DNA from: Nemophila menziesii
Taxonomy: Eukaryota; Streptophyta; Magnoliopsida; Boraginales; Hydrophyllaceae
NCBI GenBank assembly: GCA_029959085.1
Contig: JARWIR010000011.1
Coordinates: 10,665,840 to 10,729,839 of the forward strand
Direction of reading: 5' to 3'
Length of the DNA stretch: 64,000 nucleotides
The notes beneath the pieces were generated by a model that worked only from the letters and a program-made list of their open reading frames with translations, was not told where the DNA came from and did not search any database. The translations under genes were made by a program, and so were the position numbers. Positions 38,881 through 51,500 of the stretch are shown here, piece by piece; the stretch's first letter is position 1; each line of letters starts with the position of its first letter.

Positions 38881-40880
38881 TTAAATTCTTTGCAATATTG
38901 CTTTGTTTTGAAACCTATGCTCTTGAACGATGATCAATAGAAATGAAAATTGAATTTTTCTAAGAAGGACAAATACAGTGATATCAAATACAATGAACAT
39001 TGTCTAATAAAAGGAAGAATGATGTTAATTAGTTGAGTTAGATGTTATTTAAACATATCCAATCCATATGAAGGAAGGGATAAGAACAATATAAAAAAAG
39101 TGGTTCCTCGGCAATATGATGGATAAGACACTAGAGTAATTTTTTTCGTTTGGGTCAACAGAAATAAAGTGACAGTAAAGCACGACAAGAAGGGTTGGTG
39201 AAGCAGATAACAAGGTATTGTTGATCGAGACGTCGCCGTGAAAACTAAGTGCTACAAAAATTCCTTACATCTTACATCTGCAAAGGTAAAAAAAAACTTT
39301 TTTATACCATCCAGTAAGAGTTTGTTACGTTGTTATTGCAAATTAGTTCACATTATTTACCTTTATCTTGTGTAATTTGATTCGATATATTTCTTCAATA
39401 ATTATATTTCTTCTTATTAAGTTACCAACTCTTATGAATATTCTCTTGTAATAAGAAGTTTGGATTTTGAAAAGTTATTGTGATTTAAAAAGAGTTATGT
39501 TTATATCCTTTTTTATTTTTTTGGCTTTTGGAGACTTAAGTAACTCATGAAATATGTTTGTATCCTCTTCAATCGGAAGATAAAAGTTGAAAGGGTGTTG
39601 AAGAAACTTCTAAAGTATTGTTTTTGAATGAGATTCCATTTAACTACTTTATGTAGATGATTATATTTTATCAAAGTTCTCATAGTCTTTAAAGAATTTT
39701 TGTTTCGACTTAGACCCGTCAATGGAGCCCACGAGCCCACTATGATGAAATCGCTTCCAGCCAAGTCCTTACATCCACAAGGAACCACAGCCAGCAAAGG
39801 GGGTTGTTGTAATGGGTTGTTGTAATGTAGTGCTTTTATTATAAAGATGGAGTGTTTTATGATTTCAAGCTGTGGATTTTAAAAAAAAATATTCATTATC
39901 AAAGTTTATCAAATGGGTTGTCACTTAATATAGTAAGGGTATTCCAGACTATAAATATTATAAAAGTGGGCTAACCTGTTGAAGAATTTTTTTTTGGGTT
40001 GTGGACCTTTTGAATTAATCAGCGTATAATAATTTGTTATTTTGGATAAAATAAACTCTTAATACAAGTTCAAGTGCTACTAAGTTAATTATGGGTTTCG
40101 AACGAACAAATATAAAATTACCGAGTGAATCAAATATTTGTTTCCTTATATAATATAACAAGTATACTCCTGAAGTAGCTATATCAAAAATAAAAATTTA
40201 CGAAATATTATGATATTAGTTATCTCATAATTAAAGAAAATAATGAATTATTGATGTAAAAATCATAATTCATGTTTCATTTACTCAATATTATTTCCTA
40301 AAATGATTAGAATTATAATCCCAAAAAAATGAATGTAATCATTTGAAAATGTAAATAAATATTATGACAATATTCGACTTGATAACATCACGTTCTATGG
40401 CTCAAGATGATTCCCGGTAATGGATAAATTGCATTTCTTGTAGTGGGTGTTGTATTTTTCAATCCATCTTAAATGGTTATGGAAACGAACATGGTAGGAC
40501 TAAATTTGATTAAATATTGTATTGTACGGAAAAAAATATTCATTGGAGTGAATAAATTTGCGTTCCCGAAGGACTGGTACGTCTTTAAGTGTTTACTTGA
40601 ATCAACATTGTAGTAATCATAGCAATCTTTGCAGAACTATCCTTTAATTCATTAGTGATATAACTACTGCTAATAAAAATAAATTTCTTACCACATAAGA
40701 TGAATCGTGAAGAATATTATAAAATTAAAAAGCCACAAAATATATCACAAATGACTTGTACTAAGTATTTTTTCTTTGAGTATACTCAGTACTTTAACTT
40801 AGTATGGGACTTATACTCAGTACTTTTACAATTTATTTTAGGTTTATGGAGGTTAGTGTTGCCATTTCTTTTCAAAATTA
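38881..40880. other. Non-coding middle of block A
   Basis: About 2 kb with no recognisable gene. Collinear with 47,820-49,800. Relative to block B it lacks about 100 bp after the CACAAGGAACC near 39,776, where B carries extra CCACTTGTGG-type text. The ORF at 39,513-39,797 minus is interrupted in B. Confidence 0.5.
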
Positions 40881-40887
40881 ATTTTGG

Positions 40888-41660
40888 CTATTTACATAGA
40901 TAAATCATGAAACCATATTGAAGTTGTTTATGATATTTAAAATCACCCACAGCGTGATCATCGGGTTCACTATAGGTAAAAGTGTGTAGATCAAATTTGG
41001 AAAAAGGAAATCTAGAAGAGGAAAATATATTTGACGCTCTCACAAAAATGATTTTAGAGAAAGTTAGATTAACAAAGGGATAAAGCAATAACCACCCTTC
41101 TCTTGATGAGTAACTTGGCTTCCCAATGATTAATCAAAGTATTTTTCTCTTTGTGTTAACTTTAAACAATTCCTTTAAGATCATTTCAATTTCCAAAAGA
41201 AAGGAATTTTATTTGACAATGACAGAGTTATTATCCTCAAGATCATCATTGTTTCTTAAATAAATTTGTAAAAAGTTTTCAAATATTTTATTTTTTGTTT
41301 GATTTAAGAAAGTTTTTGTAATTACGTAAAAAATCCATACGATAATTTAATACCATCATCTAATTGATCTTGAGATAAACATAATTCAGAGTTGGATTTT
41401 ACCTCATCTTCTTTTTCTTTTTATGTAGCCATGAAAGAAACATAGTTGGCTACATTATCTTTATCATCACTTTGGTTTGAGCTATCATCAATCCATGTTG
41501 CATTAATTCTTTCATTGGTTTTTCTTTGAGAAGTTTGGGGAATTAAGGGTAGAGATGACAACTCTTATGATAATGATATCAAGTAAGCTCATCCCTCTTA
41601 TATCTCTTATAAGGTTTGCTTGAGGCACCAAAATCTGTATATCTTTTGTGTCTCATAAGC
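40888..41660 (-). pseudogene. Older Ty1-copia gag relic and spacer, block A
   Basis: On the minus strand from 41,630 the degraded frame reads like the array gag relic (KPYKRYKRDELT, then a YHYHKSCH knuckle with a stop at the first cysteine, then LLKEKPMKELMQH). It continues to 41,218 and into a 66-codon frame (41,088-40,888) that resembles copia gag-protease spacer text and is shared with block B. Multiple stops. It diverges clearly from the array copies, so it is an older relative rather than an escaped unit. Confidence 0.7.
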
Positions 41661-42470
41661 TCTATTTATTTGATGTAATACCTACCAATACACACTTATG
41701 TATTGTATAGAACTCCTCTTAACCTAATAAAATACTTTTACCCAGAATAAAACAATAATACACACATAATTTTTTTCTTTTCTCCTTTTAGTAAAACATT
41801 TTGTTTTTGGAATTATTACAAATAAAATTATATTTATAACATTATGTACTACTAAAATCTTCATTTTATAAAAATATATTCAATGCATATTTGTTATTTA
41901 ATAAAAATATAAACCCACATCTCTAATTATACTCATTACATTTTAAAATTATATATATGTATATTAAAATCTTTATATTATACTAAACTAGTTTCAGATA
42001 TATAAAAAATATTCTCTCCATATATCTTTCTCTTAAGTTCAGTAATAATATTTCTTAACACCTTATCATCACGAGTTTGCTCTTTTGATCTAGAAGAGGT
42101 AATGGATTTGATAAGATTATCACCAATACCCTATTGTGAATTTACCTAGTTTTTTTGTCTTTTGTCAAAACTCTGTTTAGACAAGAAAAAATTTATATTT
42201 AACGTTTGACACTCTTAAAAAATGTTACCTTCATTAACTACGTATATAAATATATAATTTCATATTTTATTTTTTAAAATTTTTATTATCTTATTAAGAT
42301 ATTTAAAAAATAACATTGATATTTTAAAACACAATTTTTTTAAAATAATATAATAAATTTTAATATCAATTTTTTTAAATAACTTTTTTATTCATAAGGT
42401 GTACATGACCCAAAAAATCAAATTAATATTTTACTTGCCCCAAAGAATAATAAATTAATTAGTTAGGTAA
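41661..42470. other. AT-rich leader of the older copia relic, block A
   Basis: Matches the array leader piece, including GTGTACATGACCCAAAAAATC against the array's GTGTACAT...ATCCAAAAAATC. Similarity to the array stops at about 42,465, just after the AATTAATTA near the array's leader-pol join. No ORF. Confidence 0.65.
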
Positions 42471-43796
42471 AGATTACTTCTTTAACTTCTCTATTACATT
42501 TAATCAAATACTAGTAAAAAACCACCACCTCCTACCGTCCGTCCCAACCCATCAATACCCACAAATGTAAAGCTCTAAATCAAAATTGTCAACCATGTCA
42601 ATTTGGATGAACTTCCCAATGTAATATCCATCATTCTCGTTTATTTTCCATTGCTCACCTTTTCCAAATATTATTCCAATCCCAACCCATTGTTGAGGCT
42701 CAAGTCTCACCTCGTCTTATTTCACCTACGACCACCCGTTTTCTTGCTTAACATCGTTATTAAATCATATGATAAATGCAGATGATTAAACAGCGTAACA
42801 ACCCTATTTAACTAGATGCTTGAGAGAGATGGTAGGTCATGGAATGTAGTTATAACATCAGTTTGGTAGATATTCATTTGTATGTTCCTAATGAATGGGT
42901 AAACAATATTGAATGTTAATTAGCATGATACAATTTTGCCTTAATGTCTAGTGGGTAATTGAAGTGAAATTTTAATCTACATAAACATTCAAACATGAAA
43001 TCATCTTTATTTAAAATTTAATGTTAATCGTTGTCTTAACATTAGTGGGTAATTGAAGTTTCATGACTTAAACTTGGGTTTTTTTCTTTCTTTGCATAAA
43101 TTCAACAATTGGAGAATTTTTTGAATTATAAGAAACCTGACTTCGAAAAATTGAGCGGATGCTAATTTTGTGAGAAAAACTGTCAGATGGGATCAATCCC
43201 ATCAACAAACATTATTCGGTGTAACAAAAATTAATAATTTTGCCTTAAAATTTTTGTGTTCTTGACTTTCTGTATGAGTATTCTAAATATATCTTTGTTT
43301 TGAGTTTGATTGTTTATTTTTTTTAGTGGTAATTTTCTTTTGCCTATATTCAGGTTCAATATATGTATTAATACAGTTTTATAGCTATCAACTTGATAAA
43401 GGAAGATATTTCTTGAAGTAATCATAATTCCACGCCTACAATAATAATAACGACGTCTAGATTCGAGATAAAATTATGTTTATATTTTATGGCTGATGAT
43501 TTCATAATTATATCATATGACAAAATTCTAATTGATTTTTAAATGTATATATCTTACTTTGTGTTCTTAAGTTACTGTTTTATATGGACTAAACTCCAAA
43601 TTTCAAAAATTAAGCGTGTTGATAACTTGTTTGATATTAGTACTATAGTAGCATGAGATTTTTGTAGCATAGATATTTCAATGTCTAGTTTATCTAATTT
43701 GGGTAACAATATTTAAGGGACTTTTATTGCAGACTTAAGTGTTACAACTCCTATTGCGATCATAAACATGATTGTGGTTGTTGCAGATGATACAAA
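42471..43796. other. Non-coding DNA between copia relic and foldback, block A
   Basis: No gene seen. Contains about 300 bp (near 42,918-43,212) and about 340 bp (near 43,528-43,868) with no counterpart in block B. Short ORFs at 42,603-42,785 and 43,231-43,425 are not conserved convincingly. Confidence 0.5.
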
Positions 43797-43800
43797 TAAT

Positions 43801-44592
43801 TTCATCAACTGTCTAAATCCTATCAACATACTTAATCCCATCAATTATATAAGTCCTATCAACTGTCCAAACCCTATCAATATTCTAAATCCCATCAACA
43901 ATCTAATTTTCATCAGCTATCTAAATTTCATCAAAAGACTAAATCCCATCGGGTATATTATCTCTCTGTATCTGATCAACTGTTTAAATCCATAATCATT
44001 CTAAATTTTTCCATAAACATTATTAAAATCCCATCAAAGTGTCTTAGTCCCATCATTTGTTTAAATTCTGAAATCTCATCAACTACCTAAATCCCATCAA
44101 CTGCCGAAATTCCATCAATAGTCCAAATCTCACCAACATTCGAAATTCCACGTCTTATGGATCAATAATGTTGATGGGATTTAGACAATGTTGATGGAGT
44201 TTATACAGTTGATAGGGTTTAGAATGTTAGTAAGATCTGGAAGGTTTGTGGAATTTATACTTTTGTGAGATTTAGTTAGATGTGATTTAGACATATAATG
44301 GTGGAAGGTTTGTGGAATTTAGACTTTTGTGAGATTTAGTTAGATGTGATTTAGACAGATAATGATGGAATTTTTGGTATTTAGTCTATGATTGGATTTA
44401 TCTAGATAAGAGTTAGAATGGTGATTGGATGAATAGTTGATGAGATTTAGGCTGATGGGATTTAGATATTTGATGAGACTTATATCATTGATGGATTTAA
44501 ATATGTTGATGGAAGTTAATCTTTTAATGAGATTTAGGCAGACATGGGATTTAAACATTTAATGTGATTTAGACTTTTAATTGGATTTAGAC
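43801..44592. repeat. Foldback minisatellite (long inverted repeat of 18-bp subrepeats), block A
   Basis: The left arm (43,801-44,150) is built of degenerate 18-bp units of the type ATCAACTACCTAAATCCC; the clearest run is 44,077-44,148. The right arm (44,170-44,592) carries the complementary text (GTTGATGGGATTTAGACAAT and variants). The arms meet around ACGTCTTATGGATCAATAAT. Such DNA can fold into a long imperfect hairpin. Foldback-type transposons have long inverted repeats with internal subrepeats, so this may be one, but I found no target-site duplication. The NPIN-repeat ORFs (43,768-43,995 plus; 44,340-44,558 minus) are by-products of the 18-bp period. Confidence 0.8.
44239..44366 (+). 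repeat. 64-bp perfect-phase tandem duplication inside the foldback right arm
   Basis: GGAAGGTTTGTGGAATTTA begins at 44,239 and again at 44,303. The two 64-bp copies differ at only a few bases. Block B has one copy (near 52,767), so the duplication arose in A after the blocks separated. Confidence 0.85.
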
Positions 44593-44672
44593 CGTCTTAG
44601 AATGTTGGTGTGTATGTGAAAGCATGAAACATATCATATAGTGGAAGAAACAATGGAAACCAATAAATGTCT

Positions 44673-44944
44673 GAGACTCAAACTACCATTTTATCTTTGC
44701 ATTTGAAAAAAGTGAGATGAATATAAATTAATTAATTATATAAATAACCAAATTACTTATAATATTTAATTATTTAAAAAACATCGAATTTTATGAAAAA
44801 TACAGATAACAAAGACTGACATATAGAAAGTGAAGCTTATCGATCAAACGTAAACCTTTATCAATAAAACCACTTATAAAGGAATTTTTTACATACATTT
44901 AAAATAGTTTAAAATACATGTAATATGGAAAATTTAGTAGTATA
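44673..44944. other. AT-rich spacer between block A and the older pol relic
   Basis: No ORF or repeat recognised. Confidence 0.5.
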
Positions 44945-45528
44945 CGCGTAGTTTCTAATCTAGTTGCGGAAGAAAATGTATCATCAAAATGAATACCTTA
45001 CTCTTGGATATACGCTTGAGAAAAAAGTCGAGGTTTGTTTCTAGTTATGGTATTTGAATAATCAAGCTTTTTACAAAGTACCCATCATGTTCCAATGAAA
45101 GTATTATCAATAGGTTTTTCAACAAGATTCTAAATATTTATTTTTTCAAATTGATATAACTCTTCATGCATTGCATTTACCAAATGATCATTAAGTAAAT
45201 CTTATTTGTTATTCTTCGGTTTGAATTTAGACAAGAAAGTACAATGAAAACACAAATCATTAAGAGTTGAATGTGTTCTTTGCCCTTTACTTGGATCACC
45301 AAGTATTATCTTTAGCGAGAGTCCTCTTACATTCTTCCTACTTCTAAGAAGTTCCTTGGGAGTTTCATCATTCATCTCTTCAATAATTTGAGTATGACGA
45401 TAAATTTAAGGTTATGATATAATAGGTTTTACTTCTTTTTCAAGTTGATGGAACGTGGTACATTTAACTTTTTAATTTTTTCACTTACTTTTAAAAGGAT
45501 TTCCTTCATCACGATCAACGGGCATGGA
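44945..45528 (-). pseudogene. Older Ty1-copia integrase-end/RT relic before block B
   Basis: Minus-strand reading starts at the integrase end (45,528; HVDxDE-like, degraded) and passes GDPSKG, STLNDLC and NAMHEEL. Unlike the array units it then continues into the RT N-terminal motifs: QFEK, FIGT.WV, ITRNKPRLFSQAY, GIHFDDTFSSATRLETTRI, which correspond to the RVT_2 lines (I)GTKWV, ITRNKARLVAQGY and (I)DFDETFAPVARLEAIRI. It is cut at 44,945, before the catalytic motif, and holds several stops. It supplies part of the segment deleted from the array units, showing that both descend from a fuller element. Confidence 0.88.
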
Positions 45529-45719
45529 TTTTTATATAATATTTGTTTGTTGGTTGCACATTCTAAATTGACATGTAGTGTAATTAACCATTAGTTTTGT
45601 ACAAAAGTTCGATAAAGTGTAATCGTATGATGTTAGAGGAATTTTTCGTGTTTATGTTATATAATTTTATTACTGGGTTTTTTTAGTGAGATTCTATAAA
45701 ATTATAATATGTGTTGATA

Positions 45720-45905
45720 ATGTTCAAGAAGCAAATATGCGTAGACGCAAAGCTAAGTTATACTATAGAAATAAATTATTTATTTGTGATTTTTGGTATT
45801 ATATTTACTACTATTCCTAGTCATTTTTGGTTAATTTTTGTTTGTTTTAATATTTTATTGATACTAATGAAAGCTATTTATATGTGTTTCTCAATATTTC
45901 AATAA
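45720..45905 (+). other. ORF counterpart of the block A 61-codon ORF
   Basis: Same length as the copy at 36,985-37,167, about 15 amino-acid differences, almost all base changes non-synonymous. Judged not a gene. Confidence 0.3.
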
Positions 45906-47040
45906 ACCCGCACAAGAGGATCTTCCTGTCAAAATTTATAAAAGTGGTGAGTTTTTTTAATTGATTAAAGATTAATGACTCTTTATCACCACTTATAAAA
46001 GTTACAAATCTTCATAATTGATTAGTTACTAATGAATAAAACATAGTTTTAATCTTCTAATTTATTGATATAAGGATATTCTAATTTAGAATTAGTTTTG
46101 GAATTATATGTCATTGATGGGATTCCACAACTAATTTTTTAAAGCAAGCTATAACATTATGTTTCATATCTCTTATTTTGCATTTATATGGACCAAACTT
46201 TTTAATTAATAGTTTTTCTAAATTGTTTTATTAATGGGTCTGTAAGACTGTTGAAGTATAATTAATCTACGTTGATCATGTTGCACATAATAACCATATG
46301 ACGGAGTTTCATGTTTCAAATGTAAACTGATTTGTGTCCTGAATTTGATACAATTTTATTTTCTTGGGTAAAATACCAAATACCTTATAGTTTGATAAAA
46401 AAATCAAAAAATCCTATAGTTTTCGTTTAGTCAAATACACTATGTGGTTTTTTAAATCGGGATAACTCATAACATCAATCATCTTAGTGACATAATTGTA
46501 GTGATTATATTGACCTTTTGCTAGATTGATTAATTTAAACTATTTTCTTTATGGAGATATGCACAAAATACCATGGAAACTCGAGTATAACTTCTATCAA
46601 GTAATTAATTAACCAGAAGTTTGTTGATTAATTTGTCATATCTTTAAATAATAAAACAATTGTATTCATAAAAAATGCATAACATTAGGAGTAGATAAGT
46701 TGGAAAACTAATAAAATTATAAAATGCACAAATTCTTTGGATAATGTGTGTAAACTTTGCAGACAAATGTTTTAAACGTGTGGCCTCCCTTGTTAATATG
46801 AAAAAATCTCAACTATTTGGACAATATAATAAATATAATAATGAGATAATTCTAATTAAGTCCAAAACCCAAATAAATCATGTCTTAAAAAGTTCATTCT
46901 GGATGTTTGAGTGAACAAGGTCAAAAGTAATCTTCTAAGCTTATAATATACGTAATATAACATTATACAATCATAATAATAAAAATAAAGACAAATAAAA
47001 GTATACAACTTGAAACGTTGAAAAACAATGAAATTAAAAA
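45906..47040. other. AT-rich non-coding part of block B
   Basis: Collinear with 37,168-38,310. No gene seen. Confidence 0.5.
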
Positions 47041-47049
47041 CATATACTT

Positions 47050-47820
47050 GTCTCTTCACCACCGCATATTCAAATGCAAACACAAAAAGAAATAAGAATT
47101 CTCTTCCACCAAGACGCTTACCTGCACAAAGAACCGCCACCATTCTCCACCATCTTCAACAATCGAACCCAAACCATTCTCCACCATCCTCGACAATCAA
47201 GTCCACCAAACACAAAGCCCAATAGAATATTTTCTCTTCAAGCCTCTCACATGCACAATTAATCTCCACGCATGGACCATTCTTCTCCATATTTGTGCTT
47301 AGTTATGCCATTAACAATCAACTGCACAATAGGAATCTCCTCGACTCGTGCAAAAAAAACTGCCGCCATTCTCCACCATTTTCAGTACTATTCCATCAAC
47401 AATTGACCCTTCTCACCTGCAGAAGACATGGTTTTCACAGGGCTTGTTTATGCCATAAACAATAGAGCACATAATAAGAATCGCCGCCACTAGTACAATA
47501 GAAACCGTCGCCACTCATGTATCATTCTTATTCATCGGGCTTGACTATGCCATCAACAATTGAGCCCACCAAACAGATACTTTTAATTTTGCTGACCCGC
47601 TCACCTAAACAAGAAGCCACACATGGACCACTCTCCACTTTTTTTCACAAGACTTGGCTCTGCCATAAAAAATAGAGCGCACAATAAGAATCGCCGCCAC
47701 TTATGCAAAGAAATTGTCACCAATCTTGTATCATTCTTCTTCATTTTCTATTGAGCTTGACTATGCCATCAACAATTGAGCCCACCAAACACATATCCCA
47801 CTTCCAATTTTGCTAACTTA
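47050..47820. repeat. GC-richer imperfect repeat, three copies (block B)
   Basis: GCCAT(A/T)AACAAT anchors lie at 47,307, 47,452 and 47,662. The last two define a 210-bp unit repeated in tandem; the first copy is shortened. Shared text: ATAAGAATCGCCGCCACT, GACTATGCCATCAACAATTG and AGCCCACCAAACA. Block A has two copies. Small ORFs here (47,028-47,262 plus; 46,856-47,143 minus) overlap one another and are not conserved. Confidence 0.7.
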
Positions 47821-49800
47821 TGCGATTCAATTCTTTGCAATATTGCTTTGTTTTGAAACCTCTATTCTTGGACAATAGAAACGAAAATTGCCTTTTTCTA
47901 AGAAGGACCAATACAGTAATATTAAACACAATGAACACTGTCAAATAAAAGGAAGAAAGGTGTTGATTAGTAGAGTTAGATTTTATTGAAACATATCCAA
48001 TCCATATGAAAGAAGGGATACGAACAATAGAAAAACAAGTGGTTCCTTGGCAATATGATGGATAAGACAATAGAGTAATTTTTTTTCTTTTGGGTCAACA
48101 GAAATAAAGAGACAGTAAAGCACGGCAAGAAGGGACGGTAAAGCAGGTAACAAGGTATTGCTGATCGAGACGTCGTTGTGAAAAGTAAGTGTTACGAAAA
48201 TTCCTTACATCTTACATTTGGAAAGGTAAAAAAAAGATTTGTAATACCATCCAGTAAGAGATTGTTACGTTGTTACTGCAAATGATTTCACATTATTTAC
48301 CTTTATCTTGTGCAATTTGATTCGATATATTTCTTCAATAATTATATTTCTTCGTATTAAGTTACCAACTCTTATGAATATTCTCTTGTATAAGAAATTT
48401 GGATTTTAAAAAGATATTGTGATTTAAAAACGAGTTATGTTTGTATCCATTTCTACTTTTTTGGCTTTTGGATATTTAAGTAACTCATGAAATGTGTTTG
48501 TATCCTCTTCGTTTGGAAGCAAAAAGTTGAGAGGGTGCTGAAAAAACTTTTGAAGTATTGTTTTTGAATGAGTTTCTATTTAATTACTTTATGTAGATGA
48601 TTTTATTTTATCAAAATTCTCATAGTCTTCAAAGAATGTTTGTTTCGATTTAGATTCGTCAATAGAGCCCACGAGCCCACTATGATGAAATCTCTTCCAC
48701 CCACGTCCTCAAATGCACAAGGAACCGCTGCCACTTGTGGATCACTCTCCACCATCTTCAATTGGGACTGACTATTCCATCAATTGGGCTATTGAACGCC
48801 CCTTAATGACAGCTTTTTGGAGACAGTGGCCGAAGAAAAGGGGGTTGATGTAATGGGCTGTTGTAATGTAGATGGAGTGTTTTATGATTTTCAGATGTCG
48901 ATTAAAAAAATTAAATTCCTTAATCAAAGTTGTTCAAATAGGCTGTCACTTAACATAGTAAGGGTATTTCATACTATAAATATAATAAAAATGGGAATAG
49001 CTGTTGAAAAAGTTTTTTTTGGTTGTGAACCTTTTGAATTAATCACCCTATAATAATTTGTTATTTTGGATAAAAGAAACTCTTAATACAAGTTCGAGTG
49101 CTACTAAGTTAATTATGGGTTTCGAACTAACAAATATAAAATTACCGAGTGAATCATATATTTGTCTCCTTATATAATATCACAAGTATACTCGTGAAGC
49201 TATATCAAAAATAAAAATTTACAAAGTAATATGATATTATTTTTCTCATAATTAAAGAAAATAATGAATTATTGATGTAAAAATCAAAATTCGCGTGTCA
49301 TTTACTCAATACTATTCCCTAAAGTGATTAGAATTATAATCCCAAAAAATGAATGTAATCATTTAAAAATGTAAATAAATATTATGATGACAATATTCGA
49401 CTTGATAACATCAAGTTTTATGGCTCAAGATAATTCCCGGTAATGGATAAATTGCATTTCTTGTAGTGGGTGCTGTATTTTTCAATCCTTCTTAAATGGA
49501 TATCGAAACGAACATGGTAGGACTAAATTTGATTAAATATTGTATTCTCTGGAAAGAAATATTCATTAGAGGGAATAAAACTGCATTTCCTGAAGGACTA
49601 ACACGTCTTTCAGTATGTACTTGAATCAACATGGTAGTGATCATAGCTACAATTGAGGTTGCGACCGTTGTAGAATTATCCTTTAGTTCATTCGTGATAT
49701 AACTATTGATAACAAAATTAAATTTTTTACCACATAAAATTAAAAAGCCACAAAATATATCACAAATGACTTGTACTTAGTATTTTTTTTCTTTGTGTGG
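47821..49800. other. Non-coding middle of block B
   Basis: Collinear with 38,881-40,770. It holds about 100 bp of CCACTTGTGG / CTCTCCACCATCTTC text near 48,725-48,830 that is absent from A. ORFs at 47,813-48,070 (minus) and 48,817-49,053 (plus) have no recognisable product and are broken in block A. Confidence 0.5.
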
Positions 49801-49809
49801 TACTCGTAC

Positions 49810-50690
49810 TTAGTACTTTAACTGAGTATGGGACTTATACTCAGTACTTTTACAATTTATTTTAGGTTTATGGGGGTTAGTCTTGCCATTTCTCTTTACA
49901 GTTAATTTTGGCCATTTACTTATATAAATCATGGAACCATATTCAAGTTGTTTATGATATTTACAATCACCAACATCGTGATCATCAGATTCACTATAGG
50001 TACGAGTGTTTAGATCAAATTTGGAAAAAGGAAATCTAGAAGAGGAAAATATATTTGAACCTCTCACAAAAGTGATTTTAGAGGAATTTAGATTAACAAA
50101 GGGATAAAACATAAACCACCCTTCTCTTGACTAGTAACCTGGCTTCCCAACAATAAATCATAATATTTTTTTCTTTGTGTAAACTGTAAACAATTCCTTC
50201 TAGATCTTTTCATTTTCAAAATGAAAGGAATTTTATTTGACAAAGACAGAGTTATTATCCTCAAGCTCATCATTGTTTCTTAAAAATTTGTAAAAAGTTT
50301 TCAAATATTTTATTTTTTGTTTGATTTAAGAAAGTGTTTGTAATCACGTAAAAAATCATACACTAATTTAATACCATCATCGAATTGATCTTGAGATAAC
50401 ATAATTTAGAGTTGGATTTTATCTCATCTTCTTTTACTCTTTAAGTAGCCATGAAAGAAACATAGTTGAGCACATGATCTTTATCATCACTTTGGTTTGA
50501 GCTATAATCAATCCATCTTGCATTAATTCTTTCATTGGCTTTTCTTTGAGAAGTTTGGGGAATTTAGGGTAGAGATGACAATTTCTATGATAATGATAGC
50601 AAGTAAGCTCATCCTTCTTATATCTCTTATAAGGTTTTTTTTGAGGCACCACAATCTTTATATCTTTTGTGTCTCATAAGTTATATTTAT
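49810..50690 (-). pseudogene. Older Ty1-copia gag relic and spacer, block B
   Basis: A 72-codon minus-strand frame (50,652-50,434) holds LTCYHYHRNCHLYPKFPK, the same degraded knuckle as the array with R-N-C-H in the middle, then LLKEKPMKELMQDG. Further frames at 50,273-50,088 and 50,112-49,810 continue as a charged spacer with copia-like text and a second cysteine/histidine stretch (CKYHKQLEYG). Better preserved than block A, where the first knuckle cysteine is a stop. I infer gag to pre-protease identity from order and style. Integrase and protease are not found beyond it. Confidence 0.7.
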
Positions 50691-51500
50691 TTGATATAAT
50701 ACCCACCAATACACACTTATGTCTTGAATAGAATTCCTCTTAACCTAATATATTACGTTCACCTAGAATAAAACGATAATACACATATCATTTTTTCTTT
50801 TCTCCTTTTAGTAAAAGATTTTTTTTCGAATTATTACCAATAAAATTATATTTATAAAATTATGTACTACTAAAATCTTCATTTTAAAAAAATATATGCA
50901 ATGTATATTTTTTATTTAATAAATATATAATACCCACATCTCTAATTAAAATCATTACCTTTTAAAATTGTATATATATTAAAATATTTATATTATACTA
51001 AACTAGTTCCAGATTTACAAAAAATATTTTCTCCATATATCTATCTCTTAAGTTCTTTAGTAATATTTCTCAACACCTTGTCATCACGAGTTTGCTCTTT
51101 TGATCTTGAGGAAGATGTAATAGATTTGATTAGATGATCACCAATACACTATTGCGAATTTAACAAGTAGTTTTGTCTTTGTCAAAACTCTTTTTAAACA
51201 AGAAAAAATTTATATATTTAACGGTAAAATTTTTTGACACTCTTAAAAAATATTACCTTCATTAACTATGTATTTAAATATGTAATTTCGGATTTTATTA
51301 ATTTTTTAAATTTTTTATTATTTAATTAAGATAATTAAGAAATAACATTTATATTTTAAGAAATAATTTTTTTAAAAATAATTTAATAAATTTTAATATC
51401 AATTTTTTCAAATAATTATTTTATTTATAAAGTGTACATGACCCAAAATATCAAATTAATATTTTACTTGCCCCAAAAAATAATAAATTAATCAGATAGG
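50691..51500. other. AT-rich leader of the older copia relic, block B
   Basis: Matches 41,661-42,470 and the array leader. No ORF; no TG/CA ends or primer-binding site identified. Confidence 0.6.

Larger units (their letters stand above)
36857..44672 (+). repeat. Segmental duplication, block A
   Basis: Collinear with block B. Matching landmarks: AAGTGTAATC start (36,857 and 45,612); the ORF starting ATGTTCAAGAAGCAAATATG; CACCACTTATAAAAG; CTTCACCACCGCAT (38,315 and 47,053); GAGCCCACGAGCCCAC (39,725 and 48,665); TTACCACATAA; the copia gag relic; the foldback; and the shared end AACAATGGAAACCAATAAATG. Differences include several indels of 100-340 bp and many substitutions, so the duplication is much older than the array units. 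Confidence 0.9.

Noticed and set aside
43768..43995. NPIN-repeat protein
   Set aside because: A consequence of the 18-bp DNA period of the foldback arm; the frame breaks in block B.
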